DNA from: an uncultured Bacteroides sp.
GTDB lineage: Bacteria; Bacteroidota; Bacteroidia; Bacteroidales; Bacteroidaceae
DNA length: 32,271 nt
Direction of reading: 5' to 3'
NCBI GenBank assembly: GCA_900556625.1
Contig: USPQ01000026.1
Span: forward strand, 1 to 32,271
This document shows positions 1 through 8,008 of this stretch, piece by piece. Position 1 is the first letter of the stretch, and each line of letters starts with the position of its first letter. The translations under genes were made by a program, and so were the position numbers. The notes beneath the pieces are model-generated. The model was not told where the DNA came from, made no database searches, and saw only the letters and a list, made by a program, of their open reading frames with translations.

Positions 1-55
1 TTCAAGGTGGCGAATTCTTAAAGAAATACGGACATGACGGAAATTACAACTGGTA
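1..55 (+). repeat. Terminal inverted repeat of the window, left arm (exact 55 bp)
   Basis: Bases 1-55 are the exact reverse complement of 32217-32271. Base 56 is T here and the counterpart is C. The repeat lies inside the epimerase genes, and the wider paralogous region continues for about 930 bases at lower identity. Confidence 0.97.
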
Positions 56-938
56 TTTTTCCCTTGACCGTTCGGGTAGACCATTGGTAGAACCATACAA
101 TATCTTTTCATATACATTCGCTGCCATGGCTTTCGGTCAGCTAAGTCTTGCTACCGGCAATCAGGAATATGCAGACATTGCCAGGAAAACCTTCGATATC
201 ATCCTGTCTAAAGTGGATAATCCGAAAGGCAAATGGAACAAACTTCACTTGGGAACCCGCAATTTGAAGAACTTTGCCCTGCCGATGATTCTTTGCAATC
301 TTGCTATGGAAATAGAGCATATTTTAGGGAAAGATTACCTAGAACAGGCTATGGATACCTGCATCCATGAAGTGATGGACGTCTTTTATCGTCCCGAACT
401 TGGTGGAATCATTGTTGAGAATGTAGATGTGAATGGTAATCTAATAGATTGCTTTGAAGGACGGCAGATTACTCCCGGTCACGCGATTGAAGCCATGTGG
501 TTTATCATGGATTTGGGGAAACGCCTAAACCGTCCGGAGTTAATCGAAAAGGCTAAGAACATCACTCTTACGATGCTTGAATATGGTTGGGATAAAGAAT
601 ATGGAGGTATCTATTATTTCATGGATCGTGATGGCTATCCACCACAACAGTTGGAATGGGACCAGAAACTTTGGTGGGTGCATATCGAGACGCTTATTTC
701 TTTATTAAAAGGATATCAATTTGCAGGAGACAAACAGTGTCTGGAATGGTTCGAAAAGGTGCACAACTATACTTGGGAACACTTCAAGGATCAGGAACAC
801 TCTGAATGGTTTGGTTATCTGAACCGCCGCGGTGAAGTGTTACTTTCATTAAAAGGAGGAAAATGGAAAGGCTGTTTCCACGTACCTAGAGGCTTGTATC
901 AGTGCTGGAAAACATTGGAAGCAATTAGTCAAAAATAA
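1..938 (+). CDS. N-acylglucosamine 2-epimerase (AGE/RnBP family), 5'-truncated by window edge
   Basis: The reading frame is open from base 3, so the TTG at 84 is an internal Leu codon and the true start lies outside the window. About 311 residues are visible; the family is usually near 390-400, so roughly 80-90 are missing. AGE enzymes interconvert N-acetylglucosamine and N-acetylmannosamine in an (alpha/alpha)6 barrel using two histidines. Visible signatures are PGHAIEAMWF (from base 474) and KGCFHVPRG near the C-terminus, both closer to the animal and NanE-like AGE type than to cellobiose 2-epimerase. Whether it has a signal peptide cannot be seen; the family is normally cytoplasmic. The next gene begins 6 bases after the stop, so it heads the left operon. 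A second copy lies inverted at the other end. Mannobiose or cellobiose 2-epimerase is the main alternative. Confidence 0.85.
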   Translation, partial: QGGEFLKKYGHDGNYNWYFSLDRSGRPLVEPYNIFSYTFAAMAFGQLSLATGNQEYADIARKTFDIILSKVDNPKGKWNKLHLGTRNLKNFALPMILCNLAMEIEHILGKDYLEQAMDTCIHEVMDVFYRPELGGIIVENVDVNGNLIDCFEGRQITPGHAIEAMWFIMDLGKRLNRPELIEKAKNITLTMLEYGWDKEYGGIYYFMDRDGYPPQQLEWDQKLWWVHIETLISLLKGYQFAGDKQCLEWFEKVHNYTWEHFKDQEHSEWFGYLNRRGEVLLSLKGGKWKGCFHVPRGLYQCWKTLEAISQK

Positions 939-944
939 AGAATA

Positions 945-3083
945 ATGAATAAATTAAGAATTATATCAATCCTATTTTTTTGTCTGTTCTTATTCTCTTG
1001 TGGAGTGAAGAAGGAGAAGATTGTGTGTTATGGCGATGCACATAGCAATCTGGCTCAGTTGTTGACAGATGAGGGATATCAATTACATTTCTGTACTTCT
1101 GTAACAGAGGCTCTTCGGATAGCTTCAGAGCAGGCTCCGGTTTTATTGCTTTGTCCTTCTTATCCAGAACAGGGTACAGTGGTGACAAGCGAGGATTTAG
1201 CCTTGATTCAATCGAAGTCTTTGCGTGTTTTCATGGACTTTCCTCAGCAGATCGGTGAACATTTGTGTGTAAAGACGGATACCATGGAACTGGAGCGGAT
1301 AGTGGTTTGTGATTCACTAACTCCTCAACTTCCTTCTATGGCTTTGATGGCTTTTCACCGATGCGTGTTGAAGGAATTGGATTTAACACCTGATAGTACG
1401 TATTTGGTAGCTGCTAGGGTAGCAGGTTTTGATAAAGCGGTATATGGCTTGGCCAATACACCGGTCCATCCATTGTTGTATCAGCAGAATAATCAGTTGA
1501 TGGTAGCTGCTACTAGTATCAGTAATTTTGCAGTTTGTCGTTATCTTCCTGAGCAGCGTGTGCAGTCTATGTTTGAATATATTATGAACTGGTTGCTGCA
1601 TAAAGAAGGTGTAACATTTTCTTCTTGGTTGACATATGTGTCACCATCCTATACTGCTACCGAGCCGTTACCAGAGGAGGCTGGAAAACAAAGTATTGCT
1701 AAGGGAGTGGAATGGTATTATAATGGTCACTTCTTGGTGCATCCTTCTTGGAAAAAAGATTGGGCAGATAAGTATATGGGTGATGGTTTGATGCCGGTTG
1801 GTCCTGAATTGCCAGCTGACATGCCTGATGGTGATGGTTCGTTGGGTGTATTGGAAGGGCATATGTCAGGTATTAAATATGACGGTACGCAGATGTATCG
1901 TTACTGGATGCGTGATGATGTTCAAGGAGAAACTTCGTTCGCTTTTGCTGCTGCCGGTACATTACTGGATAATTCACAATATACAAAGGTAGCTGCCAAT
2001 TTACTCGACTATTCATTCACTGAATATAGAGATTCAGTACGCAATGATCCAAAATCCCCATCATATGGTCTGTTAGGATGGGCTTATACACATAAAGGCA
2101 CTTATTATGGCGATGATAATGCCCGTTCATTATTAGGTTCTATCGCTTCATCAGCATTGATGAATAACCCTAAATGGGATAAGCAAATTGTTGAGGGCAT
2201 TGTAGGTAATTTCCGTACTACGGGATTAAATGGATTTAGAGGACAAAATATTCTTGAGTCTGATTTACAGAAACGCGGATGGAAATCATACTATAATGCT
2301 AACCTGGTAAATCTGCATGCTCACTTTGAGGCTTGGAACTGGGCTTGCTATCTTTGGCTTTATAATCAAACACATTATCAGCCACTGCTTGAACGTGTGA
2401 AACGTGGAATAACTATGATGATGGAAGGATATCCGGAACAGTGGTCGTGGACTAATGGAATTCAACAAGAACGTGCCCGTATGATTCTGCCGCTAGCATG
2501 GCTCTATCGGGTGGAACCAACAGAGGAACACTTGGATTGGCTGCATTTTATGACAAATGAACTTCTTAGAAATCAAGTGCCTTGTGGAGGTATTCGCGAA
2601 GAACTGGGTGATGAGTCAAAAAGTCTTTTTGGTCGTACTCCTTCCAATGCGGAATACGGCAACAACGAAGCACCACTAATTTTTGACAATGGCGATCCGG
2701 TTGCTGATATGCTTTATACAACAAACTTTGCCTTTGTGGGTCTGTGTGAAGCTGCTAAGGCAACTCAGGATACTACTTACATAAAGGCTGTAAATCAAAT
2801 GCGCGATTTTTTGATTCGTATTCAAGTACGTAGTGATAAATTCAAGAACGTAGATGGTGCATGGTTCAGGGCTTTCAATTATGAAGATTGGAATTATTGG
2901 GCTTCGAATGCTGATGCCGGATGGGGGGTATGGAGCACTCTTACCGGATGGATTCAGAGTTGGATTGTGGGTACACAGTTTGTTCTTGAAGAAGATTCAT
3001 CATTATGGGATATTGCTAACCAAAAAGATGTTTCTACTGTTGCCACTAAAGTAATTGAGGAAATGATAACACGCCAACTTTAA
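945..3083 (+). CDS. Lipoprotein of unknown function, probable (alpha/alpha)6-barrel glycosidase with N-terminal alpha/beta domain
   Basis: This 712-residue protein has a lipoprotein signal ending in FLFSC (Cys19), so it is probably membrane-anchored in the periplasm or on the surface. Residues about 25-230 read as alternating strands and helices, like a GATase/ThuA-type alpha/beta domain. Residues about 245-700 are rich in Trp, Tyr and Gly with repeating helical hairpins (RYWMRDDVQGE at 319-329, WNWACYLWLYN, GIREELGD, NYEDWNYW), the look of a six-hairpin glycosidase or lyase. I do not recognise an assigned CAZy family. Acidic residues in RDDVQGE and GIREELGD are plausible catalytic candidates, but that is inference. 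It sits 6 bases after the epimerase and 37 before SusC, and has no counterpart in the right-hand PUL, so it may deal with a linkage specific to the left locus. Confidence 0.6.
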   Translation: MNKLRIISILFFCLFLFSCGVKKEKIVCYGDAHSNLAQLLTDEGYQLHFCTSVTEALRIASEQAPVLLLCPSYPEQGTVVTSEDLALIQSKSLRVFMDFPQQIGEHLCVKTDTMELERIVVCDSLTPQLPSMALMAFHRCVLKELDLTPDSTYLVAARVAGFDKAVYGLANTPVHPLLYQQNNQLMVAATSISNFAVCRYLPEQRVQSMFEYIMNWLLHKEGVTFSSWLTYVSPSYTATEPLPEEAGKQSIAKGVEWYYNGHFLVHPSWKKDWADKYMGDGLMPVGPELPADMPDGDGSLGVLEGHMSGIKYDGTQMYRYWMRDDVQGETSFAFAAAGTLLDNSQYTKVAANLLDYSFTEYRDSVRNDPKSPSYGLLGWAYTHKGTYYGDDNARSLLGSIASSALMNNPKWDKQIVEGIVGNFRTTGLNGFRGQNILESDLQKRGWKSYYNANLVNLHAHFEAWNWACYLWLYNQTHYQPLLERVKRGITMMMEGYPEQWSWTNGIQQERARMILPLAWLYRVEPTEEHLDWLHFMTNELLRNQVPCGGIREELGDESKSLFGRTPSNAEYGNNEAPLIFDNGDPVADMLYTTNFAFVGLCEAAKATQDTTYIKAVNQMRDFLIRIQVRSDKFKNVDGAWFRAFNYEDWNYWASNADAGWGVWSTLTGWIQSWIVGTQFVLEEDSSLWDIANQKDVSTVATKVIEEMITRQL

Positions 3084-3120
3084 ATAAAATATATACATAT
3101 TATTAATAAACTTCTAACTT

Positions 3121-6100
3121 ATGAAACACAAAGCTATGCAAAAAGGTCGTTTTTGTTCTATGAGAATATTATTCTTCTCATTAACAATACTTTTTGTATG
3201 CGCATCGAATAGTTATGCGCAAAGTACAGTCAATGGAGTCGTCATAGATGCGACAGGGTTGCCGTTACCCGGAGTCAGTGTGACCGTAAAGGGGAGCGCA
3301 ACGGGCACAACTACTGATCTTAATGGTCATTTTACCTTGAATGCACCCAGGTCTGCTACATTAGTACTATCATATATAGGTATGATAACACAAGAGGTAA
3401 AAGTTAACAGCCGTTCTATGATCAATGTTACCCTTCAAGAAGACATTAATAGCCTCGACGAGGTGGTAGTAGTCGGTTATGGTACTCAGAAAAAGATCCA
3501 TCTTACAGGATCAATAGCTTCGGTATCTTCTAAAGAATTATTGAAGTCAACAACAAGCAACGTTTCGCAAGCCTTGGTCGGCAAGTTGCCGGGATTGATA
3601 TCTCAACAAGCCACCGGAGCCCCGGGAGCTGATGATGTTTCATTGTTGGTTCGTGGACATTCTACATATAATGGAGGTGATGGCCCCCTTATTCTGGTAG
3701 ATGGTGTAGAACGAAGCATGGCGTATATCAATCCCAATGAAGTGGAATCAGTTACTATATTAAAAGATGCCGCCTCGTGTGCTGTGTATGGAATGAAAGC
3801 TGCTGCAGGTGTAATATTGGTCACTACCAAACGAGGAACAGAGGGCAAAACTGCCATTAATTATAAAGGGTCGCTCACTTTCTCACATGCTACTACGCTA
3901 CCCAAGTTTATGAATGGTACACACTATATGCAGTGGTATAACTATGCTCGTCGCATGGATGGTGAGAAAGCCTACTTTACCGATGAAGAAATTGCCATGA
4001 CTACCAATGGAGATCCTACCGATGGCTTTGAAAATACCGATTGGCAGGAACCTATTTATCGTACTACTTTAATGCATCAGCACAATCTTTCTATCAGTGG
4101 TGGCAACGAGAAAACCCGTTACTTCCTCAGTGGCGGATTTATGAAACAGAATGGCTTCATTAAAGGTTTTGAGCTGGAACGTGGTAACTTTCGTTCGAAT
4201 ATCGATACGCAAGTAACCAAAGATATCAGTGTGTCACTTAACGTGGCTGGTAAAATTAACGACTACTATCAGCCAGGTGGCGACAGTTATGAGAATCAAA
4301 CGACGAATAATGTGGTGGGGGTATTGCTTTATGCCGCTCCGTTTGTTCCACTCGAATATGAAGGGATGCCGACATCTGGTTATCGTGGTGCTTCCAATCC
4401 TGAGTATGCAGCTGGACATTCGGGCTATAGTAAAACGCGCACCATGCGTCTGGAGACATCGGCCAAGATAGAATACTCTTTCCCCTTCCTCAAAGGTTTG
4501 AAAGCTGGTATGTTTGTGGGTTGGGACTGGCAAGATCGTGATTCACGCAGCTTCAAATACTCTTACGAATTAATGCTTTATAAACCCGAGTCCAAGAAAT
4601 ATGTACGTCAATATGCTTCTAATCTGCAGCCAACAGGGGGGATGTCAGTCGGTGACGAGAAAGAACAGCAAGTAGTATTACGCCCTTCTATCTCATACAA
4701 CCAAAAGTTTGGTTTACATGATGTAGGTGCACTATTCCTTTATGAACAGACTGAGCGTAAAGGAAATACGCTGACAGGCTATCGCTCCGATTTCGCACTT
4801 CTCGATATTGACGAGTTACCCTTTGGCTCTACTATTCATCCCACCGATGGTAACTTTTCCAGCAGCATCCGCCAGGGCTATGCCGGTTATGTTGGTCGTT
4901 TCAACTATGCTTATAATAACCGTTATTTGGCTGAATTTACTTTCCGGTACGATGGCTCTTATCACTTTAAAAAGGGTAATCGCTGGGGATTCTTCCCATC
5001 GGCTTCATTGGGCTGGGTTGCTTCTGAAGAGGATTTTTTCAAAGAACTCTTTCCTCAAGTGGAACGCTTCAAGTTAAGAGCCTCTTTCGGTATCTTAGGT
5101 AGCGACAATGTTGATCCTTTCCTCTATCGCAAACAGTACGCATGGGCCAAAAACAGTACAGTTTTCGGTACTACTCCACAAGCGGTGAATACTCTGTATA
5201 ATAAAGTATCTTACCCGATGGAGAATCTTACTTGGGAAAAATGTCGTTCTATCAACGTTGGTTTCGAACTTTCGGCATGGAATGGTCTTTTGGGCATTGA
5301 GTTCGATGTTTTCTACAAATATACTTACGATATCCTTCGTTCCATTGGTGGTGTATATCCTCCTTCGCTGGGAGGCCATTATCCGAGTATTGAAAACAGT
5401 GGTACATTTGATAACCGTGGATTCGAGATGACAGTAAAACACCGTAATCACATTGGCAAATTCAATTACAGCTTGAATGGTAACCTTTCGTTTGCCCGCA
5501 ATAAAATACTGCGTATGACGCAGGCTGACAATACTAAACCTTGGCAGAACCGTCTGGGAACATCGGTAGGGTCCATTTGGGGGTTGAAATCGCTAGGTCT
5601 GTATCAGACACAAGCCGAGATTGACGCAGCTCCATTACCTATCAGCGAAACTCCCCGATTGGGTGACATCCGTTACCTTGATTATAATGGTGATGGACTC
5701 ATTAGCTGGGACGATGAGGTAAAGATTGCACGCCCCACCACGCCTGAGATGATGTTCTCGTTGATGGCCGACGCCAACTGGAAAGGGTTCGACCTCTCTG
5801 TTCAGTTGCAAGGTGCTGCCTTGTGCGACAAGTTGCTTTGTGGCGAATGGAACAACGGTGCACGTGACCAGACTCCACTTACGCGCCCTTTCTATGCCGG
5901 ATGGGATAACGCGCCTTACTACTTGGTGGAGAACAGCTGGCGTCCCGACAATACCAATGCTGAATATCCGCGTCTCAGTACAGTAGCTTATGCTAATAAT
6001 GCGCAGGTATCTGACTTCTGGAAGCGTAATGGTGCTTACGTACGCCTCAAGAATGTGACTTTGGGATACACCTTGCCACAGTCATGGGTAAAGAAATCCG

Positions 6101-6249
6101 GTATCAGCAATCTTCGTCTGTTTGCCAGCGGCCACAACCTTTTTACTCTCACCGAGTTTAAGTACCTCGACCCAGAGTCGGCCAATGTCATTCAAGGTTA
6201 CTATCCGCAGCAACGCACCTTTACGTTTGGTGTAGACGTAACGTTCTAA
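3121..6249 (+). CDS. SusC-like TonB-dependent outer-membrane transporter (left PUL)
   Basis: This 1042-residue protein imports oligosaccharides across the outer membrane with energy from TonB. A signal peptide ends near residue 33 (NSYA|Q). A carboxypeptidase-D regulatory-like domain follows at about 37-110 (GVVIDATGLPLPGVSVTVKG), then the conserved LDEVVVVGYGTQKK at 112-125 typical of SusC/RagA proteins, the plug at about 125-240 (ILVDGVERS, VESVTILKDAAS, AAAGVILVTTKRG), and a 22-strand barrel ending in the aromatic terminus TFGVDVTF. The start chosen is the first ATG; an internal Met14 would also leave a workable signal peptide. SusD follows after 34 bases, the usual pairing. Sequence similarity to the right-hand SusC is confined mainly to family motifs, so the two probably admit different oligosaccharides. 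Confidence 0.96.
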   Translation: MKHKAMQKGRFCSMRILFFSLTILFVCASNSYAQSTVNGVVIDATGLPLPGVSVTVKGSATGTTTDLNGHFTLNAPRSATLVLSYIGMITQEVKVNSRSMINVTLQEDINSLDEVVVVGYGTQKKIHLTGSIASVSSKELLKSTTSNVSQALVGKLPGLISQQATGAPGADDVSLLVRGHSTYNGGDGPLILVDGVERSMAYINPNEVESVTILKDAASCAVYGMKAAAGVILVTTKRGTEGKTAINYKGSLTFSHATTLPKFMNGTHYMQWYNYARRMDGEKAYFTDEEIAMTTNGDPTDGFENTDWQEPIYRTTLMHQHNLSISGGNEKTRYFLSGGFMKQNGFIKGFELERGNFRSNIDTQVTKDISVSLNVAGKINDYYQPGGDSYENQTTNNVVGVLLYAAPFVPLEYEGMPTSGYRGASNPEYAAGHSGYSKTRTMRLETSAKIEYSFPFLKGLKAGMFVGWDWQDRDSRSFKYSYELMLYKPESKKYVRQYASNLQPTGGMSVGDEKEQQVVLRPSISYNQKFGLHDVGALFLYEQTERKGNTLTGYRSDFALLDIDELPFGSTIHPTDGNFSSSIRQGYAGYVGRFNYAYNNRYLAEFTFRYDGSYHFKKGNRWGFFPSASLGWVASEEDFFKELFPQVERFKLRASFGILGSDNVDPFLYRKQYAWAKNSTVFGTTPQAVNTLYNKVSYPMENLTWEKCRSINVGFELSAWNGLLGIEFDVFYKYTYDILRSIGGVYPPSLGGHYPSIENSGTFDNRGFEMTVKHRNHIGKFNYSLNGNLSFARNKILRMTQADNTKPWQNRLGTSVGSIWGLKSLGLYQTQAEIDAAPLPISETPRLGDIRYLDYNGDGLISWDDEVKIARPTTPEMMFSLMADANWKGFDLSVQLQGAALCDKLLCGEWNNGARDQTPLTRPFYAGWDNAPYYLVENSWRPDNTNAEYPRLSTVAYANNAQVSDFWKRNGAYVRLKNVTLGYTLPQSWVKKSGISNLRLFASGHNLFTLTEFKYLDPESANVIQGYYPQQRTFTFGVDVTF

Positions 6250-6283
6250 ACCCTATGTACAACATCTAATAAAATAAATTAGC

Positions 6284-7978
6284 ATGAAAACAAAAAATCT
6301 ATTACTGGGATTGGCTCTGTCGACCCTCACATTGCAATCGTGTAATGTGCTCGATATCGATCCTACTGACACTTATAGCGAATCTACAGCCTATGCTTCT
6401 ATAAAGAACCTGGATCTTTATGTCAAAAGTTTCTATAACGTGTTTTATAGCAATGCCGATATCAATGTGGGAGCTAATCTGGCCATGGACGATGGTGTGA
6501 GTGACCTCATTAAATATTCTTGGTTCAATGTAGCTGAGGGTAGCGTGAACAAACTTTTTTATTACGACAATATGATGAGTCCTGATGCTAATTATCGCTC
6601 TAATTGGGATGACATGTACGAGCAGATTCGCCGGTTTAATGAGTATTTTTACGATGTTCATAGTGGCTTTGCTGATAATTTGGATTCCGATCAGTTAGCC
6701 ATTCGAACTGCCGAAGTTCGTTTTATGCGTGCTTTTGCTTATCAAGAGCTGGTATTGCGTCATGGCGGTGTAATCCTGCGTATCAACGAAGATCGAGTGG
6801 ATGATCATAACCAGCGTGCAAAAGCTCGTTCGTCAGAAGAAGATTGCTGGACTTTTATCCTTGACGAATATGAAAAAGCAGCCCAAATCCTACCGGAAGA
6901 ATGGACAGGATCGGAGGCAGGTCGCCTTACAAAGGGGGCTGCTTATGGCATGAAAGCCCGTGCCGCTCTCTATGCCAAGCGTTGGCAGGATGCTGTTAAT
7001 GCAGCATTAGAGGTAGAAAAGCTGGAGAGAAAGGGTGTATATCAACTACTTTCAGGGACTTCTAAGGACAGCTATATGCAAATTTTCAATACTGTGAATA
7101 ATAAGGAGTTAATTTTGCCTGTCTATTTTCAACAGAAGACTAAGCAACACATGTTTAATCATTTCTTCTGCCCACCCTATGACACAGAAAAAGCAGGCTT
7201 ACAACCTGGTACGTTGGGCGCAGCCGCTACGCCTACCGATGAGTATGCTTCTGCATTTGATATCAAGGTAGGTAAGGACTGGAAATCGTTTGATTGGACT
7301 CATTTGAATGAATATTCCGAAGGACCATGGGGAAACCGCGACCCACGTTTCTATGCTTCTATTCTCTATAATGGTGCCAATTGGACAGGACGTCAACTTG
7401 AACTTTACGTAGGTGGTAAAGACGGATACATGGATTTCTCTACATCGGCAAGCCAGGACTATGTGCGCACTAGTACCACCGGTTATATCTTCCGTAAATT
7501 TATGGATAAAAGCGACAATATCAACTACGTAGACATTGAAAGTACATCCTACTGGATTGAGATGCGTTATGCCGAGATTGTTCTTATCCTTTCCGAGGCC
7601 TATGCCCGTTTGGATAAGTTTAAGGAAGCTTACGACTATCTCAACAAGATTCGTACTCGTGTGGGATTGCCTATTTTAGCTCAGCAGTCTACCTGGGACA
7701 ATTATCTTGAAGATCTCTCGAAGGAACGGGTATGTGAATTGGGACTCGAAGGACATCGTTGGTATGATCTTGTTCGTTGGGATATTGCTCAAAAGGTACT
7801 CAATGGGCAACGACTGCATGGTATCAAAATTGAAAAAACCGGTTCAAGCTTTCTTTATACCCGTGTAGAATGTGACACGCAGGACCGTAAGTTCCCCAAG
7901 AAATATAATATTTTCCCGATACCTTCCAGCGAGCTTCGAAATAACATAATGTGTGAGCAAACTCCTAGTTGGAAATAA
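6284..7978 (+). CDS. SusD/RagB-like outer-membrane glycan-binding lipoprotein (left PUL)
   Basis: This 564-residue lipoprotein forms the lid over the SusC channel and captures oligosaccharides at the cell surface. The signal ends at LTLQSC (Cys20). Family landmarks are visible: the helical stretch AEVRFMRAFAYQELVLRHGG near 143-162, the late RYAEIVLILSEAYARL, the YDYLNKIRTRVGLP segment, ERVCELGLEGHRWYDLVRWD, and the C-terminal FPIPSSELRNN. The length is normal for SusD. It lies directly downstream of its SusC. Compared with the right-hand SusD (673 residues) it is about 110 residues shorter and clearly divergent outside these motifs. Confidence 0.96.
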   Translation: MKTKNLLLGLALSTLTLQSCNVLDIDPTDTYSESTAYASIKNLDLYVKSFYNVFYSNADINVGANLAMDDGVSDLIKYSWFNVAEGSVNKLFYYDNMMSPDANYRSNWDDMYEQIRRFNEYFYDVHSGFADNLDSDQLAIRTAEVRFMRAFAYQELVLRHGGVILRINEDRVDDHNQRAKARSSEEDCWTFILDEYEKAAQILPEEWTGSEAGRLTKGAAYGMKARAALYAKRWQDAVNAALEVEKLERKGVYQLLSGTSKDSYMQIFNTVNNKELILPVYFQQKTKQHMFNHFFCPPYDTEKAGLQPGTLGAAATPTDEYASAFDIKVGKDWKSFDWTHLNEYSEGPWGNRDPRFYASILYNGANWTGRQLELYVGGKDGYMDFSTSASQDYVRTSTTGYIFRKFMDKSDNINYVDIESTSYWIEMRYAEIVLILSEAYARLDKFKEAYDYLNKIRTRVGLPILAQQSTWDNYLEDLSKERVCELGLEGHRWYDLVRWDIAQKVLNGQRLHGIKIEKTGSSFLYTRVECDTQDRKFPKKYNIFPIPSSELRNNIMCEQTPSWK

Positions 7979-8008
7979 TTATGGTTACCATCTAAATAAG
8001 TAGATAAT

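Noticed and set aside
84..86. TTG at 84 as the start of the left epimerase
   Set aside because: The frame is open to base 3 with family-like sequence (KKYGHDGNYNWYF), and the same holds at the right edge, so the start is outside the window.
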